Assembly (NCBI RefSeq): GCF_023897065.1
Contig: NZ_JAMHIV010000018.1
Location: 1-64,000 of the forward strand
Reading direction: 5' to 3'
From: Crossiella sp. SN42
Lineage (GTDB): Bacteria > Actinomycetota > Actinomycetes > Mycobacteriales > Pseudonocardiaceae
DNA: 64,000 bases
Numbering within the stretch: position 1 is the stretch's first letter; every line of letters starts with the position of its first letter. Positions 50,949 through 59,711 of this stretch are shown in pieces. The position numbers and the translations under genes are program-made. The notes under the pieces are model-generated. The model was not told the origin of the DNA, did not search any database, and was given only the letters and a program-made list of their open reading frames with translations.

Positions 50949-51956
50949 TCACAGATCCAGCGTCAGCCGGGTGTGCGCTCGGACCACGCAGATGCGCGCC
51001 TGGTCCGGATCATCGGCCAGATGGCGGCGGTCGGGCACACCGTCGAGCACCCGGACCCGGCAGGTGCCGCAGAAGCCCTGCCGGCAGGAGTAGCCGACCT
51101 CGGGCAGCACGGCGCGGATCGCGGTGAGCGCGGAGACATCGGCCGGTACCGGCACGGTGATGCCCGTGCGGCGCAGCTCGACCTCGAACGGCGCGCCGCC
51201 GAGCACCGGTGGCGGGCTGAAGCGTTCCCGGTAGAGCGGCCGGGACACCGGCACGGCCCGGCGGACCGCGGCGAGCATGGGTGGCGGGCCGCAGCAGTAG
51301 ACCACCGAGTCGGCGGCATCGACCAGGTCGGCGGCCGAGGGCGGGCCGCCCTGCTCGTCGTCGGCGTGCACCCGCACCCGGTCGCCGTGACCGGCGAGCT
51401 CGGCCAGGAACGGCATACTGGCCCTCGACCGTCCACTGTAGACAAGCCGCCAGTCCGCGCCGGCCCTGGCCGCGGCCTGCGCCATCGGCAGGATCGGGGT
51501 GATCCCGATACCGCCGGCCAGGAACAGGTAGCGCGGGGCGGGCACGAACGGGAAGGCGTTGCGCGGTCCCCGGATGCCCAGTTCGTCCCCGGCGCGCAGC
51601 TCGTGCACCTCGCGGGAGCCGCCACCGCCGTCGGCGATCCGGCGGACCGCGATCCGGTAGGCCGTCCGGTCCGCCGGGTCCCCGCACAGCGAGTACTGCC
51701 GCCACCGGCCGGAGGGCAGGCAGAGGTCCAGGTGGTGCCCCGGCTGCCAGGCGGGCAGCGCGGCGCCGTCGGCGGCGACCAGGCGCAGGCTCACCACGTC
51801 CTCGGCCTCGGCGCTGACCCGCTCGACCCGCACCCGCCGCGGCGGCTCGGGCGGCAGGTCGACCGGCCGGCGACCGCGCAGCAGCCGGATGTAGCGGTCC
51901 ATCGCGCGGGCCGCCCACCCGGCCAGCCGGTCGGGCGGCGCGTCCTGGTGGGCCAT
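50949..51956 (-). CDS. Ferredoxin reductase with C-terminal 2Fe-2S domain (PDR/VanB type)
   Basis: 335-aa class IA-like dioxygenase reductase. It has the FMN/FAD-binding RQYSLCGDP near residue 105, the pyridine-nucleotide block LFLAGGIGITPILPM near 160, YCCGPPPML, and the plant-type 2Fe-2S cluster with CRQGFCGTC plus a distal Cys in RICVV. It moves electrons from NAD(P)H to a partner oxygenase. The upstream PF10118 gene overlaps it by 1 nt (TGATG) and is a candidate diiron-type partner. Confidence 0.88.
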   Translation of the reverse strand: MAHQDAPPDRLAGWAARAMDRYIRLLRGRRPVDLPPEPPRRVRVERVSAEAEDVVSLRLVAADGAALPAWQPGHHLDLCLPSGRWRQYSLCGDPADRTAYRIAVRRIADGGGGSREVHELRAGDELGIRGPRNAFPFVPAPRYLFLAGGIGITPILPMAQAAARAGADWRLVYSGRSRASMPFLAELAGHGDRVRVHADDEQGGPPSAADLVDAADSVVYCCGPPPMLAAVRRAVPVSRPLYRERFSPPPVLGGAPFEVELRRTGITVPVPADVSALTAIRAVLPEVGYSCRQGFCGTCRVRVLDGVPDRRHLADDPDQARICVVRAHTRLTLDL

Positions 51957-52828
51957 CAGTGCTCCGCGGCCCGCGCGGCGGGCGAGGTCGCCAGGTAGGC
52001 CACGGCCTGGGCGGTGGAACCCTCCTGGGAGGGGTGGTAGGAGCGGCGGAAGAAGGTGGCCATCTTGCGCAGCAGCTGGCCGTAGCTGGGCAGCAGACCC
52101 TTGCGAGCACCGCGGCTGACGTCGCGCCAGCGCGGCCGGACCCGCCCGCCCAGCTCCGGATCGGCCCGCAGCAGGTGCTTGAGGCCGCGCACCCACAGCA
52201 GCACCAGCACCGGTCCCACGATCACCATCGCGCGCAGCCGGCGCAGGTAGCTACTGTCAACGTGGGTGTACAGGTCGAAGGCGACCGAGCGGTGCTCGAC
52301 CTCCTCCGCGCCGTGCCAGCGCAGCAGGTCCAGCATGGTCGGATCGGCGCCCGCCCGGTCCAGGCCGCGCGCGTCCAGGATCCACTGGCCGAGGAAGGCG
52401 GTGACGTGTTCCACCGCGGCCACGTAGGCCAGCCGTTCCACCAGCCAGGCCCGCTGACCCCGGGCGTCCAGGTCCCGGTCGCCGAGGATCCTGGCGAACA
52501 TCCACTCCACCTGCCGCACGTACGGGTCCGGGTCGATGCCCTGTGCCCGCAGGTGTTCCTGCGCGCCTTGGTGGGACTCGGCGTGCACCGCCTCCTGCCC
52601 GACAAAGCCGATCACCTGCTCGCGCAGCTCCGCGTCCCTGATCAGCGGCAGGGCCTGCTGGAAGACCTTGACGAACCAGCGCTCGCCCTCGGGCAGCAGC
52701 AGGTGCATGACGTTGATGATGTGGGTGGCGAACGGCTCGCCCGGCACCCAGTGCAGCGGGGTGCGGCTCCAGTCGAAGTGCACGTCGCGGGCGCTGAGGA
52801 CCAGGCGGTCGGGTTGCTCGTGGCTCAT
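51956..52828 (-). CDS. PF10118 metal-dependent hydrolase-like (ferritin-like) protein
   Basis: 290-aa helical protein of the predicted metal-dependent hydrolase family. Metal-ligand-like pairs are clear: FVGQEAVHAESHQ near residue 70, VEHVTAF near 130 and EEVEHRSVAFD near 168, spaced as in diiron ferritin-like oxygenases. The overlap with a ferredoxin reductase gene suggests a redox role rather than hydrolysis. ATG 52828 follows GGAG and lies 17 nt after the EphD-like stop. Confidence 0.8.
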   Translation of the reverse strand: MSHEQPDRLVLSARDVHFDWSRTPLHWVPGEPFATHIINVMHLLLPEGERWFVKVFQQALPLIRDAELREQVIGFVGQEAVHAESHQGAQEHLRAQGIDPDPYVRQVEWMFARILGDRDLDARGQRAWLVERLAYVAAVEHVTAFLGQWILDARGLDRAGADPTMLDLLRWHGAEEVEHRSVAFDLYTHVDSSYLRRLRAMVIVGPVLVLLWVRGLKHLLRADPELGGRVRPRWRDVSRGARKGLLPSYGQLLRKMATFFRRSYHPSQEGSTAQAVAYLATSPAARAAEH

Positions 52829-52845
52829 GGGTCGCTCCGGTGCGG

Positions 52846-54612
52846 TCAGTGCGGGGTCAGGTCGCGGCGGGCGGCGGCGCGCAGCAGACCGGGGGTCAGG
52901 CGGGAGAGCAGCAGCCCGGCGTGCGCCTCCGGGGTGACCGGCGCGAGCGGTTTGTCCTGCTGCACGGCCAGCAGGATGGCGCGCGCGACCTTCGCGGGCG
53001 GGTAGTTCCGCCTGCGGTACAGGGCGGCGGTGCGGTCCCGGCTGCGCTGCTGCTGACTGTCGTCGAGGCCGACGAAACGGGTGCTGCGGGTGATGTTGGT
53101 GTTGACGATGCCGGGGCAGACCGCGGTGACGCCGATGCGGTGCGGGGCCAGCTCGGCGCGCAGGCACTGGGTCAGGGTGAGCACCGCGGACTTGGTGGTG
53201 GCGTAGGCGGGCAGGGTGCGCGAGTAGAGGTAGGCCGCGGCGGAGGCGATGTTGACCAGGTGCCCGCCCTCGCCGCGCTCGACCAGCTGGTCGGCGAACA
53301 GGCGCGAGCCGTGGATGACGCCCCACAGGTTGACGTCGATGACCCGCTGCCAGTCCTCGGTGCTGGTGTCCAGCAGCGCCCCGGCCATGCCGATGCCGGC
53401 GTTGTTGACCACCACGTCCGGCACTCCCCTGCCCCGCCGGACCTCCTCGGCGAAGGCGGTCATGGCCTTCTCGTCGGCCACGTCCACGGTGTGCGCGCTG
53501 GCGGTGACGCCGAACCGCTCGGCCAGCTCGGCCGTGCGCGCCGCCGACTCACCGTCCACATCGGACACCACGACGTCGGCGCCGTGCTCGGCGAAGGCCA
53601 GCGCGGTCTCCCGCCCGATGCCGCTGCCCGCGCCGGTGACCAGCACCAGGTGGTCGGCCCAGCGCTGCTTGGGCCGGATCGGGCGGATCCGGCGCAGCGA
53701 CCGGGTTTCCGGGCCGCCGTCGACGTGCTCGGCGAACTCGGTGACGCAGCGCGCGATGACCTCGGGCCTGCTGCGCGGCAGCCAGTGCCCACCGGCGATC
53801 CGCCGTACCCGCAGGTCGCTGACCCAGCGGGCGAGGTCGGTCTGCACCGGCGTGCTGACGAACGGGTCCCTGGTCGGCGCCAGCACCTGCACCGGCACCT
53901 CGGTGCGCCGCTGGGCGGGCCGGGCGAACCGGGGCGGCATGTTGGCCCGGTACAGCTGGAGTCCGTGCAGACCGTCGGCGAGCACCGGCGGCGGGATGGC
54001 GACCCCGTCGCCGAGCTTGACCAGGCGTCCCATCACCTTCGGCAGGATTCCGGTGCGCCAGGCCAGTTCCGGCGCGAACGGCAGCTGGAAGAAGCCGATG
54101 TAGCCGGAGAACACCAGCTGTCGCAGCAGTTCCCGCAACCCGCGGGGGCTCGGCCTGCGCAGCCGGTCCCGGATCCAGTGCCCGGCGTGGTCCAGGCAGG
54201 GCCCGGAAATCGAGGTGTAGGAACGGATCCGGGCCTTCAGCGCCGGGTCGGTGACCGCGTGCCAGGCTTGAATCGAGCCCCAGTCGTGGGCCAGCAGGTG
54301 CACCGGTTCGTCCGGGCTCACCGCCGCCGCCACGGCTACCAGGTCGGCGACCAGCCGGTCCAGGAGGTAGTCCGCGCGCGCCGTGGGCTTGCCGGACTCC
54401 CCCGCGCCGCGCACGTCGTAGGCGACCACGTGGAACCGCTCGGCCAGCCGCGCCGCGACGTCCGTCCACACCGAACTGTCGTCCGGGTAGCCGTGCACGC
54501 AGAGGACGGTCGGCGCGGCGGGGTCGCCCCATTCCCGCACGGCCAGCCGGACCCCGTCACCCTGGACGAACCGGGTGCGCCCGGCCTCCGCAGGCACCAC
54601 GTTGTGAGACAT
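52846..54612 (-). CDS. EphD-like alpha/beta-hydrolase-SDR fusion
   Basis: 588-aa bifunctional protein. The N-terminal half is an epoxide-hydrolase-type alpha/beta hydrolase (HGYPDDSS oxyanion region, nucleophile Asp in HDWGS near residue 109, late His in GGHWLPRSRP). The C-terminal half is an SDR (TGAGSGIG near 325, NNAGIG, Ser in IASAAAY, YATTK). The architecture and length match mycobacterial EphD (Rv2214c). It heads an operon with the PF10118 protein, ferredoxin reductase and TetR, suggesting oxidation then epoxide/alcohol processing of a lipid or hydrophobic substrate. Confidence 0.85.
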   Translation of the reverse strand: MSHNVVPAEAGRTRFVQGDGVRLAVREWGDPAAPTVLCVHGYPDDSSVWTDVAARLAERFHVVAYDVRGAGESGKPTARADYLLDRLVADLVAVAAAVSPDEPVHLLAHDWGSIQAWHAVTDPALKARIRSYTSISGPCLDHAGHWIRDRLRRPSPRGLRELLRQLVFSGYIGFFQLPFAPELAWRTGILPKVMGRLVKLGDGVAIPPPVLADGLHGLQLYRANMPPRFARPAQRRTEVPVQVLAPTRDPFVSTPVQTDLARWVSDLRVRRIAGGHWLPRSRPEVIARCVTEFAEHVDGGPETRSLRRIRPIRPKQRWADHLVLVTGAGSGIGRETALAFAEHGADVVVSDVDGESAARTAELAERFGVTASAHTVDVADEKAMTAFAEEVRRGRGVPDVVVNNAGIGMAGALLDTSTEDWQRVIDVNLWGVIHGSRLFADQLVERGEGGHLVNIASAAAYLYSRTLPAYATTKSAVLTLTQCLRAELAPHRIGVTAVCPGIVNTNITRSTRFVGLDDSQQQRSRDRTAALYRRRNYPPAKVARAILLAVQQDKPLAPVTPEAHAGLLLSRLTPGLLRAAARRDLTPH

Positions 54613-54635
54613 AATGTCATGTTAGACATTCTGTC
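54608..54635. promoter_or_regulatory. Tandem TetR-type operators upstream of the ephD-like operon
   Basis: GACATAATGTC (54608-54618) and GACATTCTGTC (54625-54635) are two palindromes 17 bp apart; the first overlaps the start codon region of the EphD-like gene. They are probably bound by the TetR at the operon's end. Confidence 0.65.
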
Positions 54636-54653
54636 AATAGGGGTCGGCCGGGC

Positions 54654-55454
54654 TCACTCCACCGGGAACGGATCGTCGAGCAAGCCCAGGTCCGGCGGCA
54701 CCAGCGTGGTGGAGAGCACCAGCTCGCGCAGCAGGTTGTCGTTGAGCGCGTTGCCCACCGGCTCGCCCACCTCGGCCTTGGTCAGCCCGGCCACTCCCCC
54801 GGCCGACAGGCGCGCCCGCACCTCGGTGACCATGTGCTCGACCCGCTTGATCGTCCACCCGGCGCCCGGCTGCAAGCCGGCCAGCACCTCCGCGGTGTGC
54901 TGCCGGGACATCGGCTGCGGCCGCGCGTCGTGCAGCAGGTACCGCTGGCCCAGCACGACCAGCATCAGCTTCTCCTCCGGCCGCAGCACCCAGGTCCGCG
55001 GCGGCCGGGTCTGCTCGCCGTGCCGGGGCTGCGGACGGCCGCCGTCGGAACCGGCGACGTAGACCTCCAGCAGGTGCTCACGGTTGCGCGCGCCGCGGAT
55101 GAACAGCGGCGTGTAGCCCTCCTCCAGCGGCACCTCGTCCTCGCCGCCGCACAGCAGCAGCGCGCCGGGGAACCTGATCGGCAACCGGCCGGTGTTGCCC
55201 ACCCACCACTGGCCGAACCGCCTGGTCAGCACGCCGTGCCGCCGGCTCACCTGCACGTCGTCCTCGCCGACGCAGACGTCGACGTCCGGCCGGTTGCGCC
55301 CGAAGCGGACCTGCTGGCCCTCCATCGGCGCCATCCGCACGCCGCCGGTCACGGTCAGCGCGTACACCTCGCCCGGCGCGGCGCGTTCCACGCCGTGGGC
55401 CAGGCTGCGGTGCTTGCGGGGCAGCAGCACGCCGCCCGCTCTGGGTGTGGTCAT
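54654..55454 (-). CDS. FHA-domain protein
   Basis: 266-aa protein. The central FHA domain has the phosphothreonine-binding residues in VRFGRN near residue 50 and VSRRHG near 70. The C-terminal region (about 160-250) is helical and probably a DNA-binding or effector part. FHA domains read phosphothreonine, and a Ser/Thr kinase gene lies 61 nt upstream on the same strand, so the two may form a signalling pair. ATG follows GAGGAGG. Confidence 0.8.
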   Translation of the reverse strand: MTTPRAGGVLLPRKHRSLAHGVERAAPGEVYALTVTGGVRMAPMEGQQVRFGRNRPDVDVCVGEDDVQVSRRHGVLTRRFGQWWVGNTGRLPIRFPGALLLCGGEDEVPLEEGYTPLFIRGARNREHLLEVYVAGSDGGRPQPRHGEQTRPPRTWVLRPEEKLMLVVLGQRYLLHDARPQPMSRQHTAEVLAGLQPGAGWTIKRVEHMVTEVRARLSAGGVAGLTKAEVGEPVGNALNDNLLRELVLSTTLVPPDLGLLDDPFPVE

Positions 55455-55515
55455 TCCGGCCTCCTCGCACCGTCGTGGGGCCAGTCTGCGCCCGCGCTGC
55501 CGGGACCCCTCCCGA

Positions 55516-57273
55516 TCACCGTGCCAGGCGCGCCGCCACCTGGCCAGCCGCGGCCCGCGCCGGTGCGCACAGCTGTTCGCCGGGCTGGTCGTCGCGCAGC
55601 ACCACCCGCACCACCTCGATCATCGGCTTGCCGTCGGGACCGGTGTAGTCGCGGTGCACGATGGCCGCCTCGCAGGTCCGCTCGCCGTAGCCGTCGGCCT
55701 CGACGTAGGTGGCCCGGCCGCTGAGGTCGATCCGGTCGCCGTCCCGCTCACCCATCGGCTGGTCCCGGTCGAAGATCACCAGCAGCGTGCGGCGGCCGCG
55801 TTCCCACTCGCAGAGCCAGTTCCCGAACCCCGGGCCGGGCGTGGCCGCGCCGCCCAGGGCGGTGGCGACCTCCTGCTCCGAGACCAGCGCGCAGGCGTCC
55901 AGACCGGCCAGTGAGCCGGGCGGAGGTTCGGCCTGGCGGAGCGGGATCTGCCCCCGGCCCAGCACGAGCACCGCGCCGCTGGTCACCGCGTCGGCCATCG
56001 CGCACAGCTCGGCCCGCCGGTTGTCGATGTGCTTGGCGCTGACCACGATCCGGTAGCCGTCGTTGAGCTGGACGGTCCGCCGGCACTGGCCGTTGCGCTC
56101 CGGGGCGCGGTCGATCGAGGCGACCGGGGTAGCGGTGACCGCGGCCGGCGCGTTGCCCGCGCGCGGTTCCAGCTCGACCCGGACATCGGCCTCGTCCCTG
56201 GGGTCGGGGCTGAGCCGCACCAGCACGTCGCAGCGGTTGAAGTTGCCGTAGTCCGCGTCCAGCCGGGCCTGGCCGAACCGGCTCAGCGCGGCCGGATCGG
56301 TGAGCGCGCACGGGTCCGCGGTCCGCGGGTCGCCGGTGACGGAGTCCGGTTCACTTCCGGCGTGGCGCCACACCAGCGTGCCCGCGACGAGCCCGGCCGC
56401 CACCGCGGCGGCGGCCAGCGCGAACCCCCAGCGGCGGCGGCGCACCGCAGGCGGGATCCGGATGGTGGCCTCGCTGCCGCTGGCCACCTCGCGCAACATC
56501 GACTCGGCCTCGGCCGCACTGGGCCGGTCCCTGGGTCGCTTGCGCAGCAAGGCTGCCAGCACCGGGCCGAGTGATCCGGCCAGTCGCCACGGCTCCAGCT
56601 GATAGCCGGCCGCGCGGTGCACCTGGCCATACGGGTTGACCGTGGCCTGGCCCCACGGCGAGCAGCCCTCCACCGCCGCGAACAGCGTGGCGCCCAAGGA
56701 GAACACGTCCGCCGGGGAGTCACCGGCCTCGCCCTTGGCGACCTCGGGGGCGAGGAACCCGGGCGTGCCGTCCAGCTCGGCGCCGCCCGCGCGGGTCTCC
56801 TCGGTCCAGCGGGCGATGCCGAGGTCGGTCAGCTTCGCGGTGTCCTTCGCGGTGAGCAGGACGTTGCCCGGCTTGACATCCCGGTGCACCAGGCCGTCCT
56901 CGTGCATGGCGGCCAGCGCGGCGGCCAGCTGCGCGCCGATCCGGGCGACCCGCTCCGGCGGCAGCGGACCGTCCTCGGCGAGCACCCGGCCGAGGTCGCG
57001 GGACTCCAGGTATTCCATGACCAGCCAACGGTCCTCGCCGTCGAGCAGCACGTCGAAGACGGTGACCACGTTGGGGTGGTTGAGCCCCGCGCCGAGCCGG
57101 GCCTCCCTCCTGGTCTGGCTGCCCCCGTGCCCGTTGTCCGCCGACTGCGACCGCTTGAGCGCCACCGTGCGGTTCAGCTCCAGGTCGGTCGCCCGCCAGA
57201 CGACCCCCATCCCCCCGGCGCCCAACCGCTCCTCCAAGCGGTAACGCCCAGCGATCAGGTGACCACTGCGCAT
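55516..57273 (-). CDS. Membrane Ser/Thr protein kinase with DUF3558-like sensor
   Basis: 585-aa PknB-type kinase. The kinase domain (about 10-265) has the glycine loop LGAGGMGVVW, VALKRS, HRDVKPGN, DLGIA in the DFG position and APEVA. One transmembrane helix (GFALAAAAVAAGLVAGTLVW) is near residue 290. The extracellular part has no PASTA repeats but two DUF3558-like halves starting DPCALTDPAAL and LDACALVSEQEV, with several Cys. The start has no clear ribosome binding site; TACACT 7 nt upstream suggests a leaderless mRNA. Confidence 0.9.
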   Translation of the reverse strand: MRSGHLIAGRYRLEERLGAGGMGVVWRATDLELNRTVALKRSQSADNGHGGSQTRREARLGAGLNHPNVVTVFDVLLDGEDRWLVMEYLESRDLGRVLAEDGPLPPERVARIGAQLAAALAAMHEDGLVHRDVKPGNVLLTAKDTAKLTDLGIARWTEETRAGGAELDGTPGFLAPEVAKGEAGDSPADVFSLGATLFAAVEGCSPWGQATVNPYGQVHRAAGYQLEPWRLAGSLGPVLAALLRKRPRDRPSAAEAESMLREVASGSEATIRIPPAVRRRRWGFALAAAAVAAGLVAGTLVWRHAGSEPDSVTGDPRTADPCALTDPAALSRFGQARLDADYGNFNRCDVLVRLSPDPRDEADVRVELEPRAGNAPAAVTATPVASIDRAPERNGQCRRTVQLNDGYRIVVSAKHIDNRRAELCAMADAVTSGAVLVLGRGQIPLRQAEPPPGSLAGLDACALVSEQEVATALGGAATPGPGFGNWLCEWERGRRTLLVIFDRDQPMGERDGDRIDLSGRATYVEADGYGERTCEAAIVHRDYTGPDGKPMIEVVRVVLRDDQPGEQLCAPARAAAGQVAARLAR

Positions 57274-57416
57274 GCGGTCAGTGTAGGGAGCCGGGGAATG
57301 GCCGGCGGCCGGGTTCTCCAGTCAGCCCGGTGCCGGGAACCCTCCCGTCCGCCGGACCTAGCGTCCGCGGCCTCCGGTGCGGCAACCCGCCGGGGAGGTG
57401 AAGAGGAGGGATCCAC

Positions 57417-58193
57417 ATGATCGGAAAGGTGTCGGCGGTCATCGCGGCGGCGGGGGTCGTCGTGCTGCTCGCCCCGGCCGGGGTCGCGGGACCGGCCAAG
57501 TCACGATTGGTGATCAGCAAGGGCGGCACGGCGGAGCGGCCGCTGGTCGTCGACGGCACGGGCAAGGACGTCGGCGGCATCACCGTCAACGCCAGCCACG
57601 TGGTGATCCGCAACTTCCGGCTGGTCCAGCCCGAGGCGCCGGGGATTCGCGCGCAGGGCAACGACATCACCATCGAGGACAACACGATCACCAAGCCGCG
57701 CAACGGTGACGGCGACGGCATCCGGTTCTTCGGCACCGGGATCAAGATCCTGCGCAACACGGTGTCCGGCACCAGCAACAAGTTCGGGCACGCCGACTGC
57801 ATGCAGACCTACGCCACCAACACCCCGGCCAGTCAGGACGTGCTGATCGAGGGCAACCGGTGCGAGCAGATCGACAACATGTGCCTGATGGCCGAGGGCC
57901 CGAACGAAGGGGAAGGCAGCGGACGCGGGCACTCGCACCACTTCACCATCCGCGGCAACTACTGCGAGACGCTGAAGGCCGCGCAGGCGCTGATGTTCGA
58001 GGACATCCAGCACGCCACCATCGAGCGGAACACCTTCGCCGCCTCGCCGGTGAAGGCGATCGGCCTGGCGATCAAGTCCACCAACGCGACCGTGCGCGAG
58101 AACAAGGTCAGCCCGGGTATCCGGTACGAGGTCGGCATCGACAGCTCCTCCCGGCCGGGCTACCAGGGCCCCAAGCCCGGCGGCCGCCCTTGA
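57417..58193 (+). CDS. Secreted right-handed beta-helix protein
   Basis: 258-aa exported protein. A signal peptide covers about residues 1-25. The rest consists of short repeats with the parallel beta-helix pattern (VVIRNFRL, ITIEDNTI, IKILRNTV, VLIEGNRC, FTIRGNYC, ATIERNTF, ATVRENKV) as in NosD/pectate-lyase-like proteins. Two Cys pairs may form disulfides. A polysaccharide-binding or lyase role is possible; no catalytic site can be assigned. ATG follows GAGGAGGG and the gene is divergent from the kinase gene. Confidence 0.8.
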   Translation: MIGKVSAVIAAAGVVVLLAPAGVAGPAKSRLVISKGGTAERPLVVDGTGKDVGGITVNASHVVIRNFRLVQPEAPGIRAQGNDITIEDNTITKPRNGDGDGIRFFGTGIKILRNTVSGTSNKFGHADCMQTYATNTPASQDVLIEGNRCEQIDNMCLMAEGPNEGEGSGRGHSHHFTIRGNYCETLKAAQALMFEDIQHATIERNTFAASPVKAIGLAIKSTNATVRENKVSPGIRYEVGIDSSSRPGYQGPKPGGRP

Positions 58194-58310
58194 CCCGCCG
58201 GGGTATGCGCGGAAGGCATCACCACCAGTAAGAACCGGCCTTGGACGCCTCCCCGGTCCGCCCCGGAAGCTGGCACCGACCGCAACACCGCAGCGACCGT
58301 GGAGGCAGCC

Positions 58311-58712
58311 ATGCCCGAACCGGCCCCACTCCTCGCCGACCACCAGGGCTGGACCGCCGAACTGCACGCGGAGTTCCGGCGCAACGAGCACAACGGCCAC
58401 GTCGGCGGCCGGCTGATCGAACAGACCAGGTGGACCCGCCTGTGGGAGATCCACCTGCGCCCCGGCGAACGCCTGCCCGCCCACCGCCACGTGCTCGACT
58501 ACTCCTGGACCGCCGTGCACAGTGGCCTCGGCCGTCAGCACAGCCACGACGGCACCACCCGCGAGGTGACCTACCGGTCGGGAGACAGCAGGTTCCTGCG
58601 TTTCCCGGCCGGCCACTTCCTGCTGCACGACCTGGAGAACATCGGCTCCACGCCGCTGTTGTTCATCACCACCGAGTTTCTGACCAGCCCCAACCCGCCC
58701 CTGCCGCTTTAG
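58311..58712 (+). CDS. Cupin-fold protein
   Basis: 133-aa single cupin domain: HLRPGERLPAHRHVLDYSW (metal-binding HxH) near residue 45 and FRFPAGHFLLHDLENIG in the second cupin motif position. Function is unknown; related proteins bind metal and act on small acids or sense ligands. ATG 58311 follows GGAGG. It overlaps the convergent LysR gene by 4 nt at the stop. Confidence 0.7.
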   Translation: MPEPAPLLADHQGWTAELHAEFRRNEHNGHVGGRLIEQTRWTRLWEIHLRPGERLPAHRHVLDYSWTAVHSGLGRQHSHDGTTREVTYRSGDSRFLRFPAGHFLLHDLENIGSTPLLFITTEFLTSPNPPLPL

Positions 58713-59617
58713 CACTCGGCGGGCGCGGGCAGGTGCGGCGGCACCACCTCGGCCGCGCGTTCGAGCAGGTCCAGGAAGGCCCCGGTCATCGGATCCGGCG
58801 CCCGCCGGGTGAACGCGGCCACCGGCCGCCGCACCGCGGGCTCCGGAAAGGCCACCGTCACCGCGTCGGTCGGCGCCAGGATGTTCGCCGGCACCAACGC
58901 GATCCCCAGCCCCGCCGCGGCCAGCCGGGGCGCGGCACTGGTCTGCGCCGTCCGCACCGACACCACCGGGCTGAACCCGGCGGCCGCGCAGGTCCGGTCC
59001 ACCACCTCGGCGAGCCCGTTGACCGGATCGAAGTGCACCCACCGCCGCTCCGCCAGCTCCGCCACCGGCAACCGCCGCCCGGCCGACGGCGCCTGCTCCC
59101 CCGCGGGCAGCACCAGCACGAACTCCTCCACCCCGAGCTCCCGCACCGGCCCGTCCCACTCCCTCGGCCGGGGCGAGACGGCGAGGTCGGCGAACCCGTC
59201 CCGCACCGCCTGCTCCAGCTGGTCCCGATGGGTGAACTCGGTGATCCGCAGCTCCACCCCGGGATGCTCCTCCCGCCACTGCCGCACCACCGGCAGCAAC
59301 GCCCCCAGGGTCAACGACTGCACCACCGCCACGTGCAGCTCCCCCGCCAGCAGCCCCGCGGCCCGCCGCCCGACCTCCCGCACCCGCCGGGCCTCGGCCA
59401 GCGCACTCCGCGCCGCGGGCAGCACCGCCCGCCCCACCGCGGTCAGTTCCACCCCGCGCGGCAACCGCTCCAGCAGCGGCGCGCCCACCACCCGCTCCAG
59501 CTCGCGCACGCTGCGCGACAAGGCGGGCTGGGTCAGCAACAACACCTCGGCCGCAGCCGTGAACGTGCCGCAGTCCACCACCCCGACAAAACACTCCAAC
59601 TGCCGCACCGTCACCAC
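58709..59617 (-). CDS. LysR-family transcriptional regulator
   Basis: 302-aa LysR regulator with an N-terminal winged HTH (VRQLECFVGVVDCGTFTAAAEVLLLTQPALSRSVRELERVVG) and a type 2 periplasmic-binding-like effector domain from about residue 90. It is divergent from the CoA-transferase operon at 59712, with 94 nt between, so it may regulate that operon together with the IclR protein. Confidence 0.88.
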   Translation of the reverse strand: MVTVRQLECFVGVVDCGTFTAAAEVLLLTQPALSRSVRELERVVGAPLLERLPRGVELTAVGRAVLPAARSALAEARRVREVGRRAAGLLAGELHVAVVQSLTLGALLPVVRQWREEHPGVELRITEFTHRDQLEQAVRDGFADLAVSPRPREWDGPVRELGVEEFVLVLPAGEQAPSAGRRLPVAELAERRWVHFDPVNGLAEVVDRTCAAAGFSPVVSVRTAQTSAAPRLAAAGLGIALVPANILAPTDAVTVAFPEPAVRRPVAAFTRRAPDPMTGAFLDLLERAAEVVPPHLPAPAEC

Positions 59618-59662
59618 GCCCGCACCCTAGGGCCGTTGTTGACGGGGTTTCCGGGCGGGACT

Positions 59663-59700
59663 ATGTTCGGATGTAGAACTTGTGTGCGCTATGCGAACAT
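59663..59700. promoter_or_regulatory. Inverted repeats upstream of the beta-ketoadipate operon
   Basis: GTTC-N7-GAAC lies at 59665-59679, nested in wider arms ATGTTCG (59663-59669) and CGAACAT (59694-59700). The latter ends 11 nt before the CoA-transferase start. Likely site for the downstream IclR (PcaR-like) or the divergent LysR. Confidence 0.55.
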
Positions 59701-59711
59701 TGGAGCGGGCG

